Source: CAYHKY01 sp964357355 (GTDB taxonomy: Bacteria > Patescibacteriota > Microgenomatia > UBA10105). From it: DNA of 21,057 bases. The DNA lies in NCBI GenBank assembly GCA_964357355.1, contig CAYHKY010000020.1, positions 1 through 21,057 on the forward strand. The letters are read 5' to 3'. A program made the position numbers and the translations under genes. This document shows, piece by piece, positions 8,016 through 14,551 of the stretch (positions are counted from its first letter, which is position 1; the number at the start of each line of letters is the position of its first letter). The notes under the pieces are model-generated. The model saw only the letters and a program-made list of their open reading frames with translations, was not told the origin of the DNA and made no database searches.

Positions 8016-9119
8016 TCATTTTAAAAAGAAATTTTCAATTTTTTCTGAAATAAATCTAATTTCCTTAACCGTCAATTCAGGAAACATTGGCAGTGACAAG
8101 ATTCGATTTGCAGCGTTTTCTGCGATAGGAAAATTTCCGTGATTGTATCCTTTTTTACGGTAAGGTAACTGAAGATGAATTGGAATGGGGTAATGTATTA
8201 CAGTATTAATACCATGTTTGAACAAATTTTTTTGTAACTCATTCCTTTCGGGCGTATCTATCACATAGAGGTGAAATACATGATAAGCATAATTGGTTTC
8301 GACCGGTGTTCGAATTTTGTTGACGGATTGAAGTGCTTTTGTATATATTGCAGCATGTTTTCTTCTTAATTCGTTCCAAGTATCTAAATGCAGTAGCTTA
8401 TTATTTAGAATTGCTGCTTGAATTGTATCAAGACGACTTTTGTATCCAAAAGTGCGGTGCTGGTACTTGATAATTGATCCATCATTTCTTAGAAGGCGGA
8501 TTTTTCTGGCCACTTTACGATTATTGGTAACTACTGCACCCCCGTCGCCAAAACTACCTAAATTTTTACCGGGATAAAAACTGAATGCACCTGTTTCAGT
8601 ATAAGGAACAGTTTTATCTTTATACTTTGCACCGTGTGCTTGGCAACAGTCTTCAATTATGAATATAGAGTTTTTTTTTGCGAGAGTTATAAGTGGATCC
8701 ATATTTGCAGGTTGTCCGAATAAATGAATAGGAATAAGAGCACGGGTACGAGAGGATATTTTTTTTTCAACTTCTGCTGGATTTATTGTATAAGTGTTAG
8801 GGTCAATATCCGCAAACACTACTTTTGCACCCGTATGTTCAATCACCATGGCTGTCGAAAAATAACTATTTGGAGTAGTTATTACTTCGTCACCCGGTCC
8901 TATTTCGTATGCCAATAGTGTCAAAAACAATGCATCGGTTCCGGAATTTACAGTTATGCAATCAAGCTTATTGCAATAAGCCGCAAATTTTTTTTCAAAA
9001 TCATTTACAGCCTTGCCGTCAATAAATTCAGCCTCAACTATACAGTTTGTAATAACATCTTGGTAAGTTCTTAAGTGTATTTTATTTTGCCGTTTTAGAT
9101 CTACAAATGAGATCTGCAT
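8016..9119 (-). CDS. DegT/DnrJ/EryC1/StrS sugar aminotransferase, C3-type (FdtB/WbpE-like)
   Basis: PLP-dependent aminotransferase (367 residues) expected to aminate a keto-sugar nucleotide. Visible landmarks are NSGTDAL (58-64, phosphate loop), EDCCQAHGA (156-164, Asp157 to the pyridine nitrogen) and SFYPGKNLGSFGDGG (180-194) with the Schiff-base Lys185. The N-terminus FVDLKRQN and PGKNLGSFGDGG are typical of the branch that aminates C3 of 3-keto sugars (FdtB, QdtB, WbpE, DesV) rather than of C4 aminotransferases. The acetyltransferase-like gene upstream on the same strand (9213-9677) is the expected next enzyme. The 93-bp gap may hold a weak promoter (TTGCCA, 17 bp, AATATT). Two runs of nine A lie in the coding strand. 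The exact substrate, dTDP- or UDP-linked, is not determined. Confidence 0.87.
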   Translation of the reverse strand: MQISFVDLKRQNKIHLRTYQDVITNCIVEAEFIDGKAVNDFEKKFAAYCNKLDCITVNSGTDALFLTLLAYEIGPGDEVITTPNSYFSTAMVIEHTGAKVVFADIDPNTYTINPAEVEKKISSRTRALIPIHLFGQPANMDPLITLAKKNSIFIIEDCCQAHGAKYKDKTVPYTETGAFSFYPGKNLGSFGDGGAVVTNNRKVARKIRLLRNDGSIIKYQHRTFGYKSRLDTIQAAILNNKLLHLDTWNELRRKHAAIYTKALQSVNKIRTPVETNYAYHVFHLYVIDTPERNELQKNLFKHGINTVIHYPIPIHLQLPYRKKGYNHGNFPIAENAANRILSLPMFPELTVKEIRFISEKIENFFLK

Positions 9120-9212
9120 ATTTTTAAGTTCAGTAAAACGTAGAAACTAATTTATTGTATATTTTTGACTTAAAATATTAATAGTGATCAATTCATTGGC
9201 AAAATTTGAGAA

Positions 9213-9677
9213 TCATTTCTTGATTGGACATGCAGGGTTTCCAACTACGATTGCATTGTTTGGGACGTCTTTTGTGACCACAGCACCCATGCCAATAATT
9301 GCATTTTTTCCTATCGTAACTCCTGGGCCAATTATTGCTCCTCCACCGATTACAGTACCATCATTTACATTACTGGGATTATATTTACTCTTATGAAGCC
9401 TGGCAGTTTTAGAATCAGGATATTTATCATTTAGAAATATTGCATGGGGTCCGATAAAAACTCCATTTCCTATGTTTGTCATGTCTGAAATAAAGACAGA
9501 TGCCTGAATTCTACAATCTTTACCTATATGAACACCGCTTTTAATTTCACAATAACTGCCTATTTGAGTGTTTGATCCTATTGTAACTGATAGAGTTTTT
9601 GTTCCATAAATATTGCAAAAATTCCAAATTGTTACGTTACTGCCTAGAGTTACAAATTTATTTACTAATGAATACAT
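9213..9677 (-). CDS. left-handed beta-helix sugar N-acyltransferase (WbpD/FdtC-like)
   Basis: 154-residue hexapeptide-repeat acyltransferase, probably trimeric and cytosolic, using acetyl-CoA or another acyl-CoA. Repeats of the [IV]-G-x4 type run from about residue 8 to 148 (VTIGSN, QIGSYC, VHIGKD, NIGNGVFIGP, VIGGGAIIGPGVTIGKN, IIGMGAVVTKDVP). They are interrupted by a loop starting FLNDKYPDS (81-89). The F-x-N-D-x-x-P loop is characteristic of acetyltransferases that act on 3-amino NDP-sugars (WbpD, WlbB, FdtC), with Asn83 at the active site. The protein ends at VVGNPACPIKK, the family's usual finish. It sits 93 bp upstream of the C3-type aminotransferase on the same strand, the expected pair. 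O-acetyltransferase activity is the main alternative. Confidence 0.84.
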   Translation of the reverse strand: MYSLVNKFVTLGSNVTIWNFCNIYGTKTLSVTIGSNTQIGSYCEIKSGVHIGKDCRIQASVFISDMTNIGNGVFIGPHAIFLNDKYPDSKTARLHKSKYNPSNVNDGTVIGGGAIIGPGVTIGKNAIIGMGAVVTKDVPNNAIVVGNPACPIKK

Positions 9678-9705
9678 AATTTAATTATATTACTTTTGAG
9701 CTGCT

Positions 9706-9735
9706 CTGACTTTATTCTCTGTGTTAGTATATTAT
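9706..9735 (+). promoter_or_regulatory. candidate promoter for the SGNH hydrolase operon
   Basis: Plus strand: CTGACT (9706-9711), 18-bp spacer, TATTAT (9730-9735), predicting a start near 9742 and a leader of about 10 nt before the ATG at 9752. The -10 shares its bases with a minus-strand extended -10 for the acyltransferase gene. Confidence 0.4.
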
Positions 9736-9739
9736 AACA
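9731..9739 (-). promoter_or_regulatory. extended -10 promoter for the acyltransferase gene
   Basis: Minus strand TGTTATAAT (9739-9731) is a perfect extended -10 (TG-n-TATAAT), predicting a leader of about 46 nt before the ATG at 9677. A recognisable -35 is not seen at the right distance, which extended -10 promoters can tolerate. A second TATAAT (9689-9684) just before the ATG would give a leaderless transcript. Confidence 0.42.
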
Positions 9740-9751
9740 TCAAAACCATAA

Positions 9752-11122
9752 ATGAACTGTTACTTCAAATTTAAACAAAAATCCTTATTTTCTTGCTTAC
9801 AGATTATAAAAAAGAGAGGGATTCAGAATTTAGTGGCAATAGTTACTATCGGTGGAGGGTTAGGGTTTTATAAATTAACTCGGTTAACCTTTTTAGGAGA
9901 CACAGGAAACGTTGCCCAGATAAAACAGTTGCTTTTAAAAATAATTGTTACTTTTATTTTAAGTCTTGGAATATTTACGTTTTTAAGCAAAAGAAAAGAC
10001 AGAGTTTTAAAGCTTTATACTTTAGTTGGAGGGATAGTCGGAGCATTTTTTATAGGTGAAATCTATTTCAGGATTTTTAATCCTCAAGTATTTAAAAATG
10101 AACAAGAACAATTATTTCAATACCATAGCGTATATGGCTGGGATTTTATACCGAAAGGTTCAGCAAACGTAGTATCTCTTGGAGAGTACAAAAATCCGAT
10201 TAAACTTAATATATATGGCCTGAGAGATAAGGAATTTAATCTGGTAAAGACACGGGGTACTAAGCGTATCGCAGTCTTAGGTGACTCTGTAGTAGCTTCA
10301 CTACAAGTACCCCAAGAAGATGTTTTTACTGAGAGATTAGAATCTAATCTTAAAAACACTGAAGTTATAAATTTTGGAATTCCGGGATTCGGTCCGACAC
10401 AGGAATATCTGCAACTGCAAAATGAGGTGTTTTCATATTCACCTGATTTGGTGGTAATCGTTCTTTCTACAGGTACCGATTTTGATGATTTACTCGGCAC
10501 CTATGATTGGAATTTTGGTTATCAACGACCACGTGCGCTAGTCGAAAATGGCAATAGACTCAAAATCACCAACATTCCGGTTCCTTTGCCTCATCAAGAG
10601 TTAAGAAAAAGATATACTTATCTGCCTGCAAGTCATTTATTTCAGTTTATTTCAAACAGGCTTTATGAAAAATACAGTCTTCTCAATTTGCACATAACCT
10701 ACGAGACACGATTTTTTGCAAAACATCCTTCGGATGAAGTTCAACAGTCATACAAACTACTGGAAATAATTCTTAGAGTCATGAAAGAAGAATGTGAAAA
10801 AAACGGAGTCAAACTTATAGCTGTGATTGCACCTACCCTGGTACAGGTATACGATCATATTTATTGGCCTTTAATATCCAAGCAGTACCAACTGGATGAA
10901 AATTTATATAATTCATTAGAACCAAATCAGGTAATGACTAATATATTAAAGTCTTTAGTCATACCCTACTTGGACATTACATCAGGGCTTAAAGAAAAAG
11001 CTTTAATTGGCGAGTCATTATATTTTTATAAAGATCGTCATTTCAATATCAGAGGCCAAGAAGTTACTAGCGAGTTATTGTTACCGTTTGTAAATTCCCA
11101 TTTACTAAATGTTATGAACTAG
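9752..11122 (+). CDS. membrane-anchored SGNH/GDSL hydrolase-fold protein
   Basis: 456-residue protein with three predicted N-terminal membrane helices (about 27-42, 61-79 and 89-108) followed by a large domain that should face outward. The SGNH blocks are GDS (177-179, nucleophile Ser179), NFGIPGFG (207-214, oxyanion glycine) and KDRHFN (Asp428 and His430, a D-x-H arrangement as in AlgJ/AlgX-type proteins). Block III reads STGTDFDD (239-246) without the usual Gly-x-Asn-Asp, so the oxyanion Asn may be missing or replaced. Such proteins esterify or de-esterify polysaccharide. It starts an operon with a second SGNH protein 6 bp downstream and converges on the carbamoyltransferase genes, a neighbourhood seen in many surface-glycan loci. 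Acceptor unknown. Confidence 0.82.
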   Translation: MNCYFKFKQKSLFSCLQIIKKRGIQNLVAIVTIGGGLGFYKLTRLTFLGDTGNVAQIKQLLLKIIVTFILSLGIFTFLSKRKDRVLKLYTLVGGIVGAFFIGEIYFRIFNPQVFKNEQEQLFQYHSVYGWDFIPKGSANVVSLGEYKNPIKLNIYGLRDKEFNLVKTRGTKRIAVLGDSVVASLQVPQEDVFTERLESNLKNTEVINFGIPGFGPTQEYLQLQNEVFSYSPDLVVIVLSTGTDFDDLLGTYDWNFGYQRPRALVENGNRLKITNIPVPLPHQELRKRYTYLPASHLFQFISNRLYEKYSLLNLHITYETRFFAKHPSDEVQQSYKLLEIILRVMKEECEKNGVKLIAVIAPTLVQVYDHIYWPLISKQYQLDENLYNSLEPNQVMTNILKSLVIPYLDITSGLKEKALIGESLYFYKDRHFNIRGQEVTSELLLPFVNSHLLNVMN

Positions 11123-11128
11123 TTCAAT

Positions 11129-12229
11129 ATGAAAAAAGTTGTTATCTTATTTCTGTTTTTTTTCGTTGCTTGCGAATTAGTATTGCCGATTTTTTATAAC
11201 CGAATTACTCCTGAAGTTGGACGATTTGCAGTTGAAATTATGTTAGATGAGCAGAAAAAAAATGAACTGCTTAGTGTAAGACCGCATCCTTACACTCTGT
11301 ATACCAATACTCCTGGGTGGGAAAAGGATGGCTACGTCCAAAACAACTCATTAGGATATAGGGGAAAAGAAATAAAATTCGAACCAGATCCTCAAAAAAT
11401 CAGAATTCTAACCCTTGGTGAATCAACTACACTCAGTTATCCTTACGTCAAAAATCCGGAGGACACATGGTCCGCACAGCTTGAAAAATTTCTCAACGAA
11501 GAAATGCAATTTAAAGTTGAAGTTGTAAATGGTGGACTAAATTATGCGACAAGTGCCGAACTTTTGTCCCATTATCTTTATAAAGACAGGTATTTAAAAC
11601 CTAATTTTGTCATAATTCATATAGGTTATAATGATGTAGTACCTCTTTTATTTTCAAATTATACACCCGATTATTCACATTATAGAACTTCATGGAATGA
11701 TGGGGAATTGAGAACTCGTCCGTTCGAAAAATTATTTCTTAATTTTACAACGGTAAAAATTTTGTATGCTTGGTGGTTTAAGCAATTTTCATTACAATAT
11801 GTTTTAGGCCAGAAAGAAGATTGGTACACTTTGGATCCTAAGGAATCCGCACAAAATTTATCCCTAAATACCCCTGTCGGATTTAGAAGGAATTTAGAGT
11901 TACTTATCCGGAACATCAAAGATGACGGAGCAGAGCCAATATTGTTTCCGGTTGTATTTTCATCACGGGATTTATTAGAAAAAAATAAGACGATAGGTAG
12001 TTATTTAATGAATTATTATGACTTATTACACGCTGGGCTGATTAATAATGTAGAGGTAATGAAAGATATTGCCCAATCAACTGACTCAAAATTTGTTCAA
12101 ATACCTGAAGGAACGATACCTGTAAGTGATTTTTTGGATCATGTTCATTTAAATGAATCAGGTGAGACAGCAAAGGCTGCTTTTTTGAAAGATTATTTAA
12201 AGGGTGTTATTAAAAGTAAATTAAAATAG
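11129..12229 (+). CDS. secreted or membrane-tethered SGNH hydrolase-fold protein
   Basis: 366 residues. An N-terminal MKK plus hydrophobic stretch (about 4-21) is a signal anchor, or a signal peptide with Cys15 as a weak lipobox candidate, and the rest is extracytoplasmic. All four SGNH blocks are present: GES (97-99, GDS variant with nucleophile Ser99), NGGLNYATS (134-142), IGYND (165-169, the block III Asn) and DHVH (Asp337/His340, the canonical D-x-x-H). It is therefore more complete catalytically than its upstream neighbour, from which it is separated by 6 bp with no visible Shine-Dalgarno. Probable role: O-acyl transfer to, or removal from, the surface glycan, working with the neighbouring carbamoyltransferase module. 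Its stop overlaps the opposing DUF5989 gene by 9 bp. Substrate unknown. Confidence 0.83.
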   Translation: MKKVVILFLFFFVACELVLPIFYNRITPEVGRFAVEIMLDEQKKNELLSVRPHPYTLYTNTPGWEKDGYVQNNSLGYRGKEIKFEPDPQKIRILTLGESTTLSYPYVKNPEDTWSAQLEKFLNEEMQFKVEVVNGGLNYATSAELLSHYLYKDRYLKPNFVIIHIGYNDVVPLLFSNYTPDYSHYRTSWNDGELRTRPFEKLFLNFTTVKILYAWWFKQFSLQYVLGQKEDWYTLDPKESAQNLSLNTPVGFRRNLELLIRNIKDDGAEPILFPVVFSSRDLLEKNKTIGSYLMNYYDLLHAGLINNVEVMKDIAQSTDSKFVQIPEGTIPVSDFLDHVHLNESGETAKAAFLKDYLKGVIKSKLK

Positions 12230-12403
12230 AGTATATACAAATGGAGCTAGAGGTGTAGCTTGTGCAAAAGCAATGAGAATTCCTACAAGCAGCAAAGTTA
12301 CAATCATAGGAACCATCCACCAGAGTTTTTGCTTCCACAAAAAAATTCCCAATTCTCTTACCAACTGAAATCGGAGGCCGACGGATTGTTTTATATTATT
12401 CAT
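12221..12403 (-). CDS. DUF5989 family single-pass membrane protein
   Basis: 60-residue peptide with one hydrophobic helix (about 29-48). The family signature is easy to see: LVRELGIFLWKQKLWWMVP (residues 14-32) followed near the end by AQATPLAPFVYTLF. Its ATG overlaps the carbamoyltransferase stop as ATGA, so the two are translationally coupled. DUF5989 genes commonly sit immediately after NodU/CmcH-type carbamoyltransferases; their function is unknown. I infer a membrane adaptor that recruits the soluble carbamoyltransferase to lipid-linked glycan substrates. The 3' end overlaps the convergent SGNH gene by 9 bp. Too short to have been called by length alone; the family motif and coupling make it credible. 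Confidence 0.85.
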   Translation of the reverse strand: MNNIKQSVGLRFQLVRELGIFLWKQKLWWMVPMIVTLLLVGILIAFAQATPLAPFVYTLF

Positions 12404-14178
12404 AATTTGCTGATGATGTTATTTTCTAATACTAGTATATCCATATCACATTTAGAGAAGGCTTGTAAAGCATCTTGCGGACTTTCCACAATCGGTTCAC
12501 CTTTCAAGTTAAACGAAGTATTAAGGATTAATGGTACACCAGTTTTTTTATAAAAAGTATTTATAAGCTGATAATAAAGCGGATTTGAGGATTTGTTAAC
12601 AGTTTGTAAACGACCGCTGCCGTCTGCATGAGTAACCGCCGGAATTTTTTTCTGCCAGTGTTTTTTTATAGGATACACAGTAATCATAAATCTGGAAGGA
12701 CCATCTGGTTTACCATACATCTCAAAAATTTTATGTGCTTCTTCCTCTAATACGGATGGTGCAAAAGGGCGATATGGTTCACGGAACTTGATTTTACTGT
12801 TTATAATGTCTTTCATCAGGGGATTTCTGGGATCTCCCAGGATTGAACGATGTCCAAGCGCTCTCGGTCCCCACTCAAAACGATCCTGAAACCAGCCAAT
12901 GACTTTCCCTTCCATTAAAAATTTTGTAATCATCCGGCAAAGTTTGTCGGGCGAAGCTATATATACGGAGTCAATTTTTTTCTGATTGAGAATTTCCTGA
13001 ACTTGATTATTATTATAACTTTTACCTAAAAAGGCATGAATTTGTTGCTGGCGTTTTTTATTACCCAGGATATGATGATAGACATACAATGCTGCCCCAA
13101 GAGCACCACCGCTATCACCTGCTGCAGGTTGCACAAATAGATTTTCGGTTACATTCTTTTCAATTAAACCGTTCGCTACACTATTAAGTGCTACACCGCC
13201 TGCGAGGCACAAATTGTCCGATTGGGTTTGTTGTAGTGCGTAGTGTGCCATTTTGATAATGATTTCCTCCGTAACTTTTTGGATGCTCGCTGCAATATCG
13301 GCATAATATTCGTTATTTTTCGCTTGCCTTAGAAAATCTACCGGTTTATCACCGAAATAGCGCGGATATCCAGAAGTCCGGGTAAAAAAAAGACTTTTAG
13401 GGCTACGCGGTTGTCCGAAAAGTTTATAAATTTTTGAAGTATAAGGGATATCGGCACCATATTGGTGCGTAAAGTAATCCAGGTTAAGTTTTATCGATCC
13501 GTCTGCAAATATTTTGACAATTTTTCTAACTTTCTCATAATATTGGGGTTTTCCGAAAGCTGCCATACCCATCATTTTGTATTCACCTTCATTGACTTCA
13601 AATCCCAGGAATGCGGTAAATGCGCTGTACAAAAGCCCTACCGACTCAGGAAACTTAAGAGTTTTATGTAATTTGAGAGTATTACCATTTCCAATACCAA
13701 TTGAAGCTGTAGTCCATTCACCGACACCATCAATTGTCAAAACTGCACTTCTTGTAAATGGCGAAGGGTAAAAACAACTTGCCGCATGAGACAGGTGATG
13801 GTCTGAGAAAAGTATTTTTTCTGAATTATTTATTTTCAAATCTGAGGCAATAATGGTTTTTAACCATAATTTATGGGATAGCCACTCTTGCATGCTTTTT
13901 CTGAAAAAAGTTAAGGAACGGGGAAATGTATCGACACAAGTACGCAAGATGCGTTCGAACTTAACCAGAGGTTTTTCGTAAAAAACGATATAGTCAAGTT
14001 GGTCACTCTTTGTAAGTCCAGCTGATTTGAGACAAAAATCTACAGCAAGTTTGGGGAAACCATTATCATGTTTCTTGCGGCTGAAACGCTCTTCTTCAGC
14101 TGCGGCAATCAGCTCACCATTTTTTAAAATAACTGCTGCAGAATCATGATAAAAACAGGAGATACCTAAAATGTACAT
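12400..14178 (-). CDS. NodU/CmcH family O-carbamoyltransferase
   Basis: 592-residue cytosolic enzyme that transfers a carbamoyl group from carbamoyl phosphate, through carbamoyl-adenylate, to a sugar hydroxyl. The N-terminal Kae1/TobZ-like domain starts MYILGISCFYHDSAA (His11) and has SDHHLSHAAS (125-134), whose histidines bind metal, and TIDGVGEW (148-155). The C-terminal carbamoyltransferase domain (about 424-592) has WFQDRFEWGPRALGHRSIL, EPYRPFAPSVL and LILNTSFNLKGEPIV. Length and both domains match the family without truncation. It begins 2 nt after the small membrane-protein gene and overlaps the DUF5989 start, so all three form one operon. It probably adds carbamoyl groups to a glycan residue made by this locus; the acceptor is not predictable. 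Confidence 0.93.
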   Translation of the reverse strand: MYILGISCFYHDSAAVILKNGELIAAAEEERFSRKKHDNGFPKLAVDFCLKSAGLTKSDQLDYIVFYEKPLVKFERILRTCVDTFPRSLTFFRKSMQEWLSHKLWLKTIIASDLKINNSEKILFSDHHLSHAASCFYPSPFTRSAVLTIDGVGEWTTASIGIGNGNTLKLHKTLKFPESVGLLYSAFTAFLGFEVNEGEYKMMGMAAFGKPQYYEKVRKIVKIFADGSIKLNLDYFTHQYGADIPYTSKIYKLFGQPRSPKSLFFTRTSGYPRYFGDKPVDFLRQAKNNEYYADIAASIQKVTEEIIIKMAHYALQQTQSDNLCLAGGVALNSVANGLIEKNVTENLFVQPAAGDSGGALGAALYVYHHILGNKKRQQQIHAFLGKSYNNNQVQEILNQKKIDSVYIASPDKLCRMITKFLMEGKVIGWFQDRFEWGPRALGHRSILGDPRNPLMKDIINSKIKFREPYRPFAPSVLEEEAHKIFEMYGKPDGPSRFMITVYPIKKHWQKKIPAVTHADGSGRLQTVNKSSNPLYYQLINTFYKKTGVPLILNTSFNLKGEPIVESPQDALQAFSKCDMDILVLENNIISKL

Positions 14179-14180
14179 AT

Positions 14181-14405
14181 TTAGAATTGAGTAATTAAAG
14201 ATGCCAAATTATCGAGAGAAACATTATTATTTTGCCATCCGCTGTGTAACCTTCTTTTATTATTGGATTGCAACAATAATCTGATAAATGCTACAGGGGT
14301 TATGCAAAGAAAATAGATGGCAGAAAGTAAGAGATAAGTTTGGATTCTGGCAATCAGATTAGATAACTGAAGAACTTTTTTCTTTATTGTTACAAAAAAT
14401 ATCAT
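14181..14405 (-). CDS. small single-helix membrane protein next to carbamoyltransferase (SxtJ-like fragment or related family)
   Basis: 74-residue protein with one strongly hydrophobic helix (about 24-45) of the form IYFLCITPVAFIRLLL, followed by a basic stretch (NNKRR) and a polar tail containing Trp57. Short proteins with a comparable 'YFL-x-x-TP-x-x-x-x-R' segment occur beside carbamoyltransferase/DUF5989 pairs, and this segment resembles the C-terminal part of SxtJ-type proteins, which are usually longer. The ATG at 14405 is chosen. A longer in-frame start at 14477 would add a non-membrane leader and run through the candidate promoter (TATAAT at 14430-14425). It ends 2 nt before the carbamoyltransferase ATG. 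Function unknown; inferred to help place the carbamoylation machinery at the membrane. Confidence 0.62.
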   Translation of the reverse strand: MIFFVTIKKKVLQLSNLIARIQTYLLLSAIYFLCITPVAFIRLLLQSNNKRRLHSGWQNNNVSLDNLASLITQF

Positions 14406-14551
14406 AGTTACACTTTTTACTTCAATTATAGTACCACAATCGGCTAATAATGGTATATTATAAGGTGTTATAGTCAACTTACTTGAATTTGTGAGGCCAA
14501 AAACGGCATTCTATACAGTATCCGCCAGCTGGAGGGTGCGGTAAGAATCGC
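14406..14551. promoter_or_regulatory. divergent promoter region between carbamoyltransferase operon and pseC-like gene
   Basis: The longest gene-free stretch in the window (146 bp). Minus strand: TATAAT at 14430-14425, about 20 nt from the ATG at 14405, with no good -35; also TTGACT (14477-14472) followed 16 bp later by TACCAT. Plus strand: TTGTGA (14489-14494), 17-bp spacer, TATACA (14512-14517), predicting a leader of about 28 nt that contains GGAGGG. No operator repeat or riboswitch is recognised. Confidence 0.42.
14531..14536 (+). promoter_or_regulatory. Shine-Dalgarno GGAGGG upstream of the pseC-like gene
   Basis: The strongest Shine-Dalgarno-like match in the window. It lies 15 nt before the ATG at 14552 and 30 nt before the alternative ATG at 14567, so it favours the first, although the spacing is longer than ideal. 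Confidence 0.45.

Noticed and set aside
8010..8019. Short palindrome atgatcat at the convergent SDR/aminotransferase junction as a terminator
   Set aside because: Only 8 bp, AT-rich and without a proper loop; too weak for an intrinsic terminator.
9184..9396. 70-aa plus-strand ORF rich in Pro and Thr
   Set aside because: It is the antisense shadow of the hexapeptide repeats of the acyltransferase at 9213-9677; the periodic Pro/Ile pattern comes from Gly/Ile codons on the other strand.
10117..10500. 127-aa minus-strand ORF
   Set aside because: It lies wholly inside the SGNH hydrolase gene, whose blocks are intact in the plus frame; no recognisable domain.
12260..12553. 97-aa plus-strand ORF
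   Set aside because: Antisense to DUF5989 and the carbamoyltransferase C-terminus; composition is not protein-like.
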